A stretch of DNA of 5,844 nucleotides from NCBI GenBank assembly GCA_029858925.1, contig JAOUEB010000099.1, positions 1 through 5,844 of the forward strand, given 5' to 3'. The notes beneath the pieces are model-generated. The model had not been told where the DNA came from. It was given only the letters and a program-made list of their open reading frames with translations, and ran no database searches. Every line of letters starts with the position of its first letter. The first letter of the stretch is position 1. This DNA comes from Nitrospira sp. (GTDB taxonomy: Bacteria; Nitrospirota; Nitrospiria; Nitrospirales; Nitrospiraceae). The translations under genes and the position numbers were made by a program. Shown one piece after another: positions 1 to 5,844 of this stretch.

Positions 1-556
1 GCGAACAGGCAGTTTGCTCTGGACCCATTTCGGCATCAGCGGACCGGTAGTGATGGACGCGAGCCGGTTCTGGTGTGTGGCCCGCGAGCAGAACGAAGCC
101 GCCACGGTCTACGGGAACTTTGTCCCAGGTCACACCCAAGAAGACGTGCGGGAATGGTTCATGGAGGAGACGCGGGCTCATCCCCGCCGCACACTGTCCA
201 AGACTCTCGCTCAGCGTCTTCCTCAACGATTCGCCGAATCTCTCACCCAGTATGCGGATTGCGACGGCCAGGCGGCCATTGCGCAACTGCCACGGAAAGA
301 CCGAGACCATCTCCTCGGTCTGCTCACGAAGTTTCCACTTCCCATTGTGCAGGATCGCGGCTGGAACTATGCGGAAGTGACGGCCGGCGGGGTGCCGCTT
401 GAAGAAATCAACTTTCGAACGATGGAATCGAAGGTCGTGCCGGGTCTGTATCTCGTCGGTGAAATCCTGGACTGCGACGGCCGCATCGGCGGCTTCAACT
501 TCCAATGGGCCTGGGCGACAGGACGGCTGGCCGGAACAACGGCGGCCGAAGCCTGA
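1..556 (+). CDS. HI0933/BaiN-family NAD(P)/FAD-dependent oxidoreductase, C-terminal part (5' end outside window)
   Basis: The open frame enters from the left edge (first full codon at position 2) and gives 184 residues to the TGA at 554-556. The family's usual length is near 400, so a little under half is present. The start of the visible part reads GSLLWTHFGISGPVVMDASR, matching the conserved 'THFGxSGP' block in the inserted domain of HI0933-type flavoproteins. The end carries the C-terminal FAD-binding signature: residues like TMESKVVPGLYLVGEILD, then DGRIGGFNFQWAWATGRLAG, equivalent to the family's 'GE.LD.DG..GG.N.Q.A..SG..AG'. Members bind FAD and are presumed cytosolic oxidoreductases; the physiological substrate is mostly unknown, although BaiN acts in bile-acid dehydroxylation. 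The N-terminal GxGxxG dinucleotide fold lies outside the window. No terminator is visible after it, and no functional link to the downstream cassette is apparent. The family call is firm; the substrate is unknown. Confidence 0.9.
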   Translation, partial: RTGSLLWTHFGISGPVVMDASRFWCVAREQNEAATVYGNFVPGHTQEDVREWFMEETRAHPRRTLSKTLAQRLPQRFAESLTQYADCDGQAAIAQLPRKDRDHLLGLLTKFPLPIVQDRGWNYAEVTAGGVPLEEINFRTMESKVVPGLYLVGEILDCDGRIGGFNFQWAWATGRLAGTTAAEA

Positions 557-617
557 CAGAGGGGCGAACACACCGGATATCCTACGAACCACCGGGGGAA
601 CCCGACAAGCGTCCAGC

Positions 618-647
618 TTGACAGGGCGAAGATTCAGCATGTATCGT
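618..647 (+). promoter_or_regulatory. Sigma70-type promoter of the repressor-imuB-dnaE2 operon
   Basis: A perfect -35 hexamer TTGACA lies at 618-623. An 18-bp spacer leads to TATCGT at 642-647, which matches 4 of 6 bases of TATAAT including the first three and the last T. The predicted transcription start is near 653-656, at the ATG of the next gene. The -10 lies wholly inside the palindrome at 638-658, so a bound repressor would block polymerase. The -35 is seen directly; the -10 assignment is weaker. Confidence 0.6.
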
Positions 648-658
648 TACGATACATG
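638..658. promoter_or_regulatory. Perfect 21-bp palindrome, probable autoregulatory operator of the S24 repressor
   Basis: The left arm CATGTATCGT (638-647) and right arm ACGATACATG (649-658) are exact reverse complements around a single central T (648). The last three bases of the right arm are the ATG start codon of the repressor gene, and the left arm covers the proposed -10. A dimeric HTH repressor normally binds such a dyad, and LexA-type proteins commonly repress their own gene. The sequence resembles neither the E. coli CTGT-N8-ACAG nor the Bacillus GAAC-N4-GTTC SOS box, which fits a non-LexA, XRE-type DNA-binding domain. No second complete copy was seen in the window. That it is the operator is inference. 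Confidence 0.75.
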
Positions 659-1198
659 ACGCCAAAACTGCTCCGGCACACCCGTCAGGCATTAGGATTC
701 ACCCAGGAGGCGCTCGCGCAAGAGCTCCGGAAGACCAGGCTGACTGTCACACGGTATGAAACGGGAGTTCTGCCGATCCCGCAGGTGGTTGAGTTGGCCT
801 TGGCACAGCTCAGTTCTTCCCAGATTCCACTGGCAGGGATTGTCGCAGCCGGCGAACCCATCGAACCGATCCAACAGATCGAACGAGTCGACGTTCCCAA
901 GAGCATGATGGGCCGTGGCAACACCTTCGCGCTGCGCGTGAAGGGAACCTCCATGCAGGACGAGGGGATTCTCCCCGGCGATGTGGTCGTGGTGCAGAAG
1001 CAGAGTACGGCACGAAACGGCCAGACCATCATTGCCCTCGTGAATGGAGAGGCCACGATCAAAACCTATCACCGCAAGACCGGCGCGATTGAACTCCATC
1101 CCGCTAATGACAGCATGAAGCCGATCGTGGTGAAGACGACCGACGCCTTCCAGATCGAGGGCATCGTGGTGGGTGTAATCCGTCATCTCAGCCGATAG
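656..1198 (+). CDS. XRE-HTH + S24 peptidase (LexA/UmuD-like) self-cleaving repressor
   Basis: This 180-residue protein has two domains. Residues about 3-50 form an XRE/Cro-type helix-turn-helix (LLRHTRQALGFTQEALAQEL, then TVTRYETG). Residues about 57-180 form an S24 LexA-type autopeptidase. The cleavage bond is Ala65-Gly66 in IPLAGIVAAGEPIEP, very like LexA. The nucleophile is Ser99 in VKGTSMQDEGILPGD and the general base is Lys136 in NGEATIKTYH; their 37-residue spacing equals that of E. coli LexA (Ser119/Lys156). All autocleavage residues are intact. The established mechanism for this fold is RecA-stimulated self-cleavage after DNA damage. The inferred role is repression of its own gene and the downstream imuB-dnaE2 pair through the palindrome at its 5' end. 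The ATG at 656 is the only sensible start: no upstream in-frame start exists and the HTH begins at once. No Shine-Dalgarno precedes it. It replaces the winged-helix LexA2 of classical cassettes. A prophage-type repressor is the alternative, but no phage genes surround it. Confidence 0.9.
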   Translation: MTPKLLRHTRQALGFTQEALAQELRKTRLTVTRYETGVLPIPQVVELALAQLSSSQIPLAGIVAAGEPIEPIQQIERVDVPKSMMGRGNTFALRVKGTSMQDEGILPGDVVVVQKQSTARNGQTIIALVNGEATIKTYHRKTGAIELHPANDSMKPIVVKTTDAFQIEGIVVGVIRHLSR

Positions 1199-1230
1199 AT
1201 ATAGGGCATCGAACGGTTTGAGTCTGCGCA

Positions 1231-2415
1231 ATGGATCGCCGGATTGTCTGCTTTGCCATCCCCTCGTTTGAAATCGCCCTAACCCGCCGCAACGATCCCG
1301 CCCTTCGGACTCGACCGCTCGCTATTGCCCCGCTCAGCACACCTCGTGCGCTGCTCCGGGAGGTCTCGCCCGAAGCGGAACAGGACGGGCTCTCCATCGG
1401 GATGCCGGTCGAACAGGCTCGGCGGTTCTGCCCCTCGTTGCTCATCCTCGCGCCGAACCCGAATCGAGTCCGCAGCGCGGTCCATTCGCTCCTCACCGTA
1501 GTCTCGCGCTATGCGCCGGTCTGGGAACCCGTACAGCCGGGGTCTTTCGTGATGGACGTAACCGGCACAGGGCGGCTGTTTGGGCCGGCCTGCGATATGG
1601 CGGCGACGGTGCAGCGGAACGTGCTGGAACAGTATCAACTCGACGGTGTGGCCGGAGTGGGCAGCAACAAGCTAGTGGCGCAAACGGCGGCATCGTTGGT
1701 CGAGCCGTCGGAACTCTACGATGTCCGGCACGGGTCCGAGCGGATCTTCATGTCGCCGCTTGCTGTGCGGACCCTGCCGGGTCTCCACCAACCCTGTATG
1801 CGAACGGTCCTGGATCGGCTCGATGACCTCAATCTCCTCACACTGGGCGACGTGGCCGAAAGCCCACTGGAGGCATTGGAACCGGTGTTGGGAGACTATG
1901 CCGGGCAGCTCTCCCGCTGGGCACAAGGGATCGACCATCTGCCGGTCCTGCCTCCGGCGGCTCAGCAGAGTCTCGAGGAGACCACCACGCTGGAGCCGGA
2001 TGAAATCGACGACTCGGTATTGCGGGGGAGATTACTCGATACCGCGCAACGACTCTGTCGCATCCTCCGCGGCCGGCGGCTGGTCTGTAGAGACCTGTCC
2101 CTCACCATCCGCTACGGCGACCAGGTCGAAGTGACCAAACGAGAGCGCATCGCACCGGAAACCTGTTGGGAAACAGATCTTTCTCCGCGGCTCGCCACGC
2201 TTTTCCACCGATGCTTCCGTCGCCGAGTCCGGCTCCGCTCAATGACAGTACGCCTGACCGGCCTAACGGCCTATGCCGAGCAAATCGCCCTCTTCGATGA
2301 CCGGCCTCCGGCTGAACAACGGCAGCAGGAACGCGCGAAGAAGCTGGCGGTGGCACTCGACAAGCTCCACGCACGGTTCGGCGAGCAGGCCATCCACTAC
2401 GGGAGGAGTCATTGA
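1231..2415 (+). CDS. imuB: ImuB-like, catalytically inactive Y-family DNA polymerase homologue
   Basis: The 394 residues follow the Y-family plan. Palm/fingers span about 1-180, an HhH-like thumb about 180-240 (RTLPGLHQP, LTLGDVAESPLEAL), the little finger about 245-345, and then a clamp-type motif QIALF at 351-355 and a charged helical tail. Against DinB the catalytic site is gone. The first motif (V-D-M-D-x-F-F) reads F-A-I-P-S-F-E, with Ala9 for the catalytic Asp and Glu14 at the steric gate. The 'SxDEAFLDVT' motif reads GSFVMDVT, with Gly104/Ser105 for Asp-Glu. The nucleotide-binding 'YEAR' reads PEAE (47-50). A conserved Lys147 (GVGSNKLVAQ) remains. This pattern defines ImuB, which bridges the beta clamp and DnaE2 rather than polymerising. 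It is shorter than typical ImuB (about 500 residues) and lacks the long C-terminal region. The ATG at 1231 has no evident Shine-Dalgarno; translation may depend on reinitiation after the repressor stop 32 bp upstream. An active Pol IV is ruled out by the missing carboxylates. Confidence 0.85.
   Translation: MDRRIVCFAIPSFEIALTRRNDPALRTRPLAIAPLSTPRALLREVSPEAEQDGLSIGMPVEQARRFCPSLLILAPNPNRVRSAVHSLLTVVSRYAPVWEPVQPGSFVMDVTGTGRLFGPACDMAATVQRNVLEQYQLDGVAGVGSNKLVAQTAASLVEPSELYDVRHGSERIFMSPLAVRTLPGLHQPCMRTVLDRLDDLNLLTLGDVAESPLEALEPVLGDYAGQLSRWAQGIDHLPVLPPAAQQSLEETTTLEPDEIDDSVLRGRLLDTAQRLCRILRGRRLVCRDLSLTIRYGDQVEVTKRERIAPETCWETDLSPRLATLFHRCFRRRVRLRSMTVRLTGLTAYAEQIALFDDRPPAEQRQQERAKKLAVALDKLHARFGEQAIHYGRSH
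2401..2408 (+). promoter_or_regulatory. Strong ribosome binding site fixing the GTG start of dnaE2
   Basis: The run GGGAGGAG, inside the last codons of imuB, contains GGAGG and AGGAG, placed 7-9 nt before GTG at 2416. The imuB stop TGA (2413-2415) directly abuts that GTG, so this site decides the start and suggests translational coupling. It is the only clear Shine-Dalgarno in the operon. Confidence 0.8.
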
Positions 2416-5400
2416 GTGTCGTCCGCCTTCGTCCACCTGCACACCCATTCGTCCTATTCGCCGATGCAGGGCATCCCCACGCTGGAGACACTCTGCCAGG
2501 CTGCGCGAATGCAAGGCCAGGACATGCTGGCCCTCACGGATACGAACGGGCTCTACGGGGCAATTCGCTTTCTCGACGTGGCGCGAGCAGCGGGACTCAA
2601 GCCGATTCTGGGCGCAGAACTCATCCACAACACGCACCGTGCCGTGCTCCTGGCCAAAACACCGGAGGGGTATGCCAATCTCTGCCGCGCCCTCTCGGCT
2701 CGCCACTGTGACGAACCCTTCGACTTCATCGGCACGGTGGCTCGACATCGAGCAGGGTTGATCATCCTCTCGGATGACTACCCAGCTCTCATGTCTTGGC
2801 ATCGCGACTCACCGGAAGATCTCTACGTTGAACTGACGCCGGGGCCGGCGATGCACGAGGCCGTGACGTTCAGCCGATGTAGTGGGCTTCCGCCTGTCGC
2901 AACCGCCAGGGCCTCGCTCCTTTTCCCAGCCGACTACCACGGCCACCGGCTTCTTCGCGCGATTGCGGAGAATACGACCCTCTCTCGGCTCCATGCCGAT
3001 CAATGTTGCGCGCCGTCACATTGGTTGATGCCCGAAGCGGCCCTCAATCGTTATTTTCCACACATCCCTGAGGCTCTCTCCAATACCCGCAATATTGGGG
3101 AGCAGTGTTACACCGACTGGGACTTCAAGGAGACGATCTTCCCATCATTCCGCCGTCTCTCAGCTGACGCTGCGTTCGAGACGTTGCGCACGAAGACGTA
3201 TGACGGCGCACTGTGGCGCTATGGCGCGCTGTCGGACGTGGTGACCGGGCGGGTCGAGAAAGAGCTGGCCGTGATTCGAGAGAAAGGCTACGCCGATTAC
3301 TTCCTCGTGGTCGATGAGATTGTCAGGCAAGCTCCCCGCACATGCGGGCGAGGTTCTGCTGCCGCGTCCATCGTCTCGTACTGCCTGGGGATTACGCATG
3401 TCGATCCGATTCGACACAATCTCCTTTTCGAGCGATTCCTCAACCCCGGTCGCCGTGATCCACCGGACATCGACATTGACTTTCCGTGGGACGAACGGCC
3501 GGCGATTCTCGAATGGGTCTTCGCCCATTATGGGCGACATCATGCGGCAATGGTCGCCAACCAGAATACGCTCGCGACTCGTGCCGCCCTGCGAGAAATT
3601 GCCAAGGTGCATGGCATTCCTGCAGGAGAAATCGGCAAGACGCTCTCGCTGATTCAGCGGCGAGCGGACCTTGATGTCGTACCTGGGATGACCACAACGA
3701 CCTGGACGGCTCAGCTGTGCCGCGCCCTGCAACTCAGGGCCCCGTGGCCAGACATTCTGCATTGGTCTCTGCAACTCCAGGGACATTTCCGCAACCTGGG
3801 ACTTCACGTCGGAGGGGTGGTGCTGGTCCCTGACGAGATCCGGCGTTACGTGCCGGTCGAACTATCCGCCTCCGGGTTGCCGGTCATCCAGTGGGAGAAG
3901 GACCAGACGGAAGATGCCGGATTGGTCAAGATCGACCTGCTGGGCAATCGATCCCTCGCCGTGATCCGCGATGCATTGGCGGCAATCCAGCGCAACACCG
4001 GCCGCATGATCGACTATGCAACCTGGGACCCGATCGGCGATCCGGCTACGAATGAACTGATTCGACGTGGGGAGACGATGGGCTGCTTCTATGTCGAGTC
4101 ACCGGCCACCAGGTTGCTGCTCAAGAAGCTCTGGACGGGCATGCCGCCGGCCAGACGCGCCAGTGCGGATGTGTTCGAGTATGTGGTCGTCGTCTCGTCG
4201 ATCATCCGTCCGGCCGCCAATGTGTTTGCGAACGAGTTTGTCCGTCGCGCCCACGGGCGTCCCTATACGTCGTTGCATCCCTTGCTGGACGACGTTCTCG
4301 CTGAAACACTCGGCATCATGGTCTACCAAGAAGACGTGATGAACGTGGCGGTCGCCTTGGCTGGATTTTCTGTCGAGGATGGCGATCAACTCCGCAAAAT
4401 CCTCAGCAAGAAGCATAAGGAACGACAGCTTCGAGATTATCAGCGCCGGTTCTACGACGGGGCGTCAGCGCAAGGTCTCCGGCAAGCGGTCATCGACCAG
4501 GTATGGGCCATGATCATGAGCTTTGCCGGCTATAGCTTCTGTAAACCGCACAGTGCCAGCTATGCCCAGGTGAGTTTCAAGTCGGCGTATCTGAGAGCCC
4601 ACTATCCGGCTGAATTCATCGCCGCCGTCGTCAGCAATCAAGGCGGATACTACTCGGCCTTTGCCTATCTCTCGGAGGGCAGACGGATGGGACTGACCAT
4701 CCTCCCACCGGAAATCAACGCGAGCGAATGGGCATACAGCGGCGCAGACACAACCGTTCGTGTGGGGTTGATGCAGATCAAAGGACTTCGGAAGAACTTG
4801 GCGACGCGTATCGTCTCCGAACGACAGACGAACGGCCCATACCGTTCACTGTATGACTGGCTGGATCGCGTGAAACCGGAGCTGTCCCAAGCGAAGCGCC
4901 TCGTCAAAGCCGGATGCTTCGATGCGATCGCCGGAGAACTCACACGCCCCGCGCTGCTGTGGAGACTCTACGTCTCACACGCGGCCTCACAGGCGTCCAC
5001 AGCGCCGAGCTACCTGCCGATTCCGCCTGAATATTCGTTCAAACAGAAACTGGCCCATGAACTGGATCTCTTCGGCTTCCCGCTGAGCTGTCATCCGCTG
5101 GACCTCTTCCAGAGCGTCCTCACCCACATCCCGCATGTCCCTGCCAAGGATTTAATGCAGCATGTCGGGCGCGAGGTGACCGTGATCGGCTGGCTCATCA
5201 CCGAGAAACTGATCACGACCAAAACAGGCGAGCCGATGGAGTTTCTCACCTTGGAAGATCAGACAGGCATCTACGACGCGACGGTGCTTCCTCACACCTA
5301 TCGCCGCGACTGCCATCTGCTGGAGACGAATCAGGCTTACATCGTAACAGGACTAGTTGAAGAGCAGTACGCAACCGTCACGTTGACCGTAAAAGAGCTG

Positions 5401-5463
5401 CAGCTTCTACCCACTCGTGAGAGAACCGTTCAGCACACACCCATTGAGGAAGCTATCGGGTAG
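2416..5463 (+). CDS. dnaE2: Error-prone DNA polymerase III alpha subunit, DnaE2 type
   Basis: This is a 1015-residue C-family replicative-type polymerase. Domains in order: PHP (about 5-240, opening FVHLHTHSSYS); palm with GRGSAAASIVSYCLGITHVD (311-330) and catalytic PDIDIDF (350-356), where Asp353 and Asp355 match E. coli Asp401/403; third catalytic Asp507 in LVKIDLLGNRSLAVI; fingers with GIMVYQEDVM (634-642) and FAGYSFCKPHSASYA (703-717); tandem HhH (about 783-837); OB fold (about 918-999). It stops about 16 residues after the OB fold, so the tau-binding C-terminal domain of replicative DnaE1 (about 1160 residues) is missing, as in DnaE2. The PHP site is partly degenerate: 'TDH' is TDTN at 41-44, and the late D-x-H motif is R-A-S at 165-167. 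No QxxLF-type clamp motif is evident between HhH and OB. Polymerase residues are intact, so it should synthesise DNA, probably across lesions with ImuB as partner. The start is GTG, abutting the imuB stop and preceded by GGGAGGAG. A divergent DnaE1 is unlikely given length and context. Confidence 0.85.
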   Translation: MSSAFVHLHTHSSYSPMQGIPTLETLCQAARMQGQDMLALTDTNGLYGAIRFLDVARAAGLKPILGAELIHNTHRAVLLAKTPEGYANLCRALSARHCDEPFDFIGTVARHRAGLIILSDDYPALMSWHRDSPEDLYVELTPGPAMHEAVTFSRCSGLPPVATARASLLFPADYHGHRLLRAIAENTTLSRLHADQCCAPSHWLMPEAALNRYFPHIPEALSNTRNIGEQCYTDWDFKETIFPSFRRLSADAAFETLRTKTYDGALWRYGALSDVVTGRVEKELAVIREKGYADYFLVVDEIVRQAPRTCGRGSAAASIVSYCLGITHVDPIRHNLLFERFLNPGRRDPPDIDIDFPWDERPAILEWVFAHYGRHHAAMVANQNTLATRAALREIAKVHGIPAGEIGKTLSLIQRRADLDVVPGMTTTTWTAQLCRALQLRAPWPDILHWSLQLQGHFRNLGLHVGGVVLVPDEIRRYVPVELSASGLPVIQWEKDQTEDAGLVKIDLLGNRSLAVIRDALAAIQRNTGRMIDYATWDPIGDPATNELIRRGETMGCFYVESPATRLLLKKLWTGMPPARRASADVFEYVVVVSSIIRPAANVFANEFVRRAHGRPYTSLHPLLDDVLAETLGIMVYQEDVMNVAVALAGFSVEDGDQLRKILSKKHKERQLRDYQRRFYDGASAQGLRQAVIDQVWAMIMSFAGYSFCKPHSASYAQVSFKSAYLRAHYPAEFIAAVVSNQGGYYSAFAYLSEGRRMGLTILPPEINASEWAYSGADTTVRVGLMQIKGLRKNLATRIVSERQTNGPYRSLYDWLDRVKPELSQAKRLVKAGCFDAIAGELTRPALLWRLYVSHAASQASTAPSYLPIPPEYSFKQKLAHELDLFGFPLSCHPLDLFQSVLTHIPHVPAKDLMQHVGREVTVIGWLITEKLITTKTGEPMEFLTLEDQTGIYDATVLPHTYRRDCHLLETNQAYIVTGLVEEQYATVTLTVKELQLLPTRERTVQHTPIEEAIG

Positions 5464-5479
5464 CCATACACTCGCCGCC

Positions 5480-5844
5480 ATGCCCGTCTCGCCACTGGTG
5501 TCCTTTGGCACATCCACCTGGACGTACGAAGGCTGGCAAGGCCAGGAGGACAAACGGCCGTATGCAAGAGCACGTTCGATCGAGACTGCCTCGGCGAATA
5601 TTGCCAATTCCAGTACAACAAGGAGCCATGGTTCAGGACGGTGGGGAATGACTCCACATTCTACCGCCCGCCGACCGCCAATCAGTTTCGACGCTACCTG
5701 AACCAGATTCCCGAAAACTTCGAGATGTGTTGCACGGTGTGGGAAGAGATCGCCATTCCGAGCCTCACCAAGCAGGCGCGCTATGGCGCCAAGGCTGGAC
5801 AGATTCTTCATTCAGTTGCCTGACGACTTTCAGTACGCGGTCGA
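5480..5844 (+). pseudogene. DUF72/YecE-family gene remnant, frameshifted and internally deleted (runs off right edge)
   Basis: Translation from ATG 5480 gives MPVSPLVSFGTSTWTYEGW then KRPYA, a typical DUF72 N-terminus (TIM-barrel-like family of unknown function). At about 5564-5571 the reading drops one frame: restoring one A in GCAAGAGC would read A-K-S-T-F and join to TFDRDCLGEYCQ. The second frame continues with NDSTFYRPPTANQFRRYLNQ and a VWEEI block to ARYGAKAGQ, then meets TGA at 5821. A third segment, back in the first frame from about 5795, reads LDRFFIQLPDDFQYAVE, which resembles the family's later 'FF..LP.DF.YAVE' block. Roughly 40-70 residues expected between these blocks are missing. 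The conserved Lys of the mid-domain 'F.F..K' motif also appears lost (FEMCCTVWEE). It starts 16 bp after dnaE2 with no Shine-Dalgarno. Calls of family and disruption are from remembered consensus; the lost length is an estimate. Confidence 0.8.

Larger units (their letters stand above)
656..5463 (+). other. Putative damage-inducible mutagenesis operon (S24 repressor - imuB - dnaE2, no imuA)
   Basis: Three co-directional genes are separated by 32 bp and then 0 bp, with no terminator-like structure between them and one good promoter in front. The order repressor, inactive Y-family homologue, C-family polymerase matches the established lexA2-imuA-imuB-dnaE2 cassette, except that no RecA/SulA-like ImuA reading frame is present. 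The product of such cassettes performs error-prone translesion synthesis. Single transcription and SOS control are inferred from layout and from the operator, not shown. Confidence 0.7.

Noticed and set aside
575..582. GGATATCC palindrome in the gap after the flavoprotein gene
   Set aside because: Eight bases with no loop or U-tract; not a terminator and too short to argue for an operator.
692..1231. Long minus-strand open frame opposite the repressor gene
   Set aside because: The + strand frame has clear HTH and S24 motifs; the antisense translation has no domain-like features.
1231..2415. Active DinB/Pol IV translesion polymerase
   Set aside because: Fold and length fit DinB, but all three metal-binding acids and the YEAR motif are replaced, and it precedes a DnaE2-type gene, so ImuB-like is the better call.
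2263..2802. Open frames on both strands across the imuB-dnaE2 junction
   Set aside because: The real genes meet exactly here with clear family motifs on both sides; the other frames are shadows.
3160..3807. 215-residue open frame on the minus strand inside dnaE2
   Set aside because: It lies opposite conserved catalytic sequence of the polymerase, shows no recognisable motif, and is expected from G+C-rich codon bias.
4808..4814. GTATCGT, one arm core of the operator, inside dnaE2
   Set aside because: Only a single 7-base half-site with no matching second arm; expected by chance.
5480..5844. Programmed frameshifting in the DUF72 gene
   Set aside because: No slippery sequence or stimulatory structure is visible, and a second lesion with missing sequence follows, so decay is more likely.
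1..5844. CRISPR array, tRNA/rRNA genes, insertion sequence or tandem repeats
   Set aside because: No repeated units, transposase motifs, terminal inverted repeats or tRNA-like cloverleaf were recognised on either strand.

Overview
The window is G+C-rich bacterial chromosome, coded almost entirely on the + strand. No marker gene fixes the taxon. The DUF72-type remnant at the right end and the gene style recall Nitrospirota (Nitrospira-like) or deltaproteobacterial genomes, but this is a low-confidence impression.

Layout. Positions 1-556 hold the 3' part of an HI0933/BaiN-family flavoprotein gene. A roughly 100-bp gap follows; it carries a consensus -35 box, a plausible -10 and a perfect 21-bp palindrome that runs into the next start codon. 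Then come three tightly spaced co-directional genes. The first (656-1198) is an XRE/HTH + S24 (LexA/UmuD-type) self-cleaving repressor. The second (1231-2415) is a Y-family polymerase homologue that has lost all its catalytic carboxylates, which makes it ImuB-like. The third (2416-5463) is a C-family DNA polymerase alpha of DnaE2 type, without the tau-binding tail. The window ends in a decayed DUF72/YecE-family gene (5480-5844, running off the edge), broken by a one-base frameshift and an internal deletion.

How the genes work together. The three central genes look like a damage-inducible mutagenesis (translesion synthesis) cassette. The inferred scheme is that DNA damage activates RecA, RecA stimulates self-cleavage of the S24 repressor at Ala65-Gly66, the palindromic operator over its own promoter is released, and ImuB and DnaE2 are made. 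DnaE2 has intact polymerase aspartates but no evident clamp motif. ImuB has no catalytic site but carries a clamp-type motif (QIALF). The expected division of labour is therefore ImuB as clamp adaptor and DnaE2 as polymerase. The usual third partner, ImuA, is not encoded between repressor and polymerase, so this is a compact variant of the known lexA2-imuA-imuB-dnaE2 cassette.

The most notable points are the ImuA-less architecture, the operator overlapping both -10 and start codon (implying a leaderless or nearly leaderless repressor mRNA), and the microhomology-type deletion in the DUF72 remnant.
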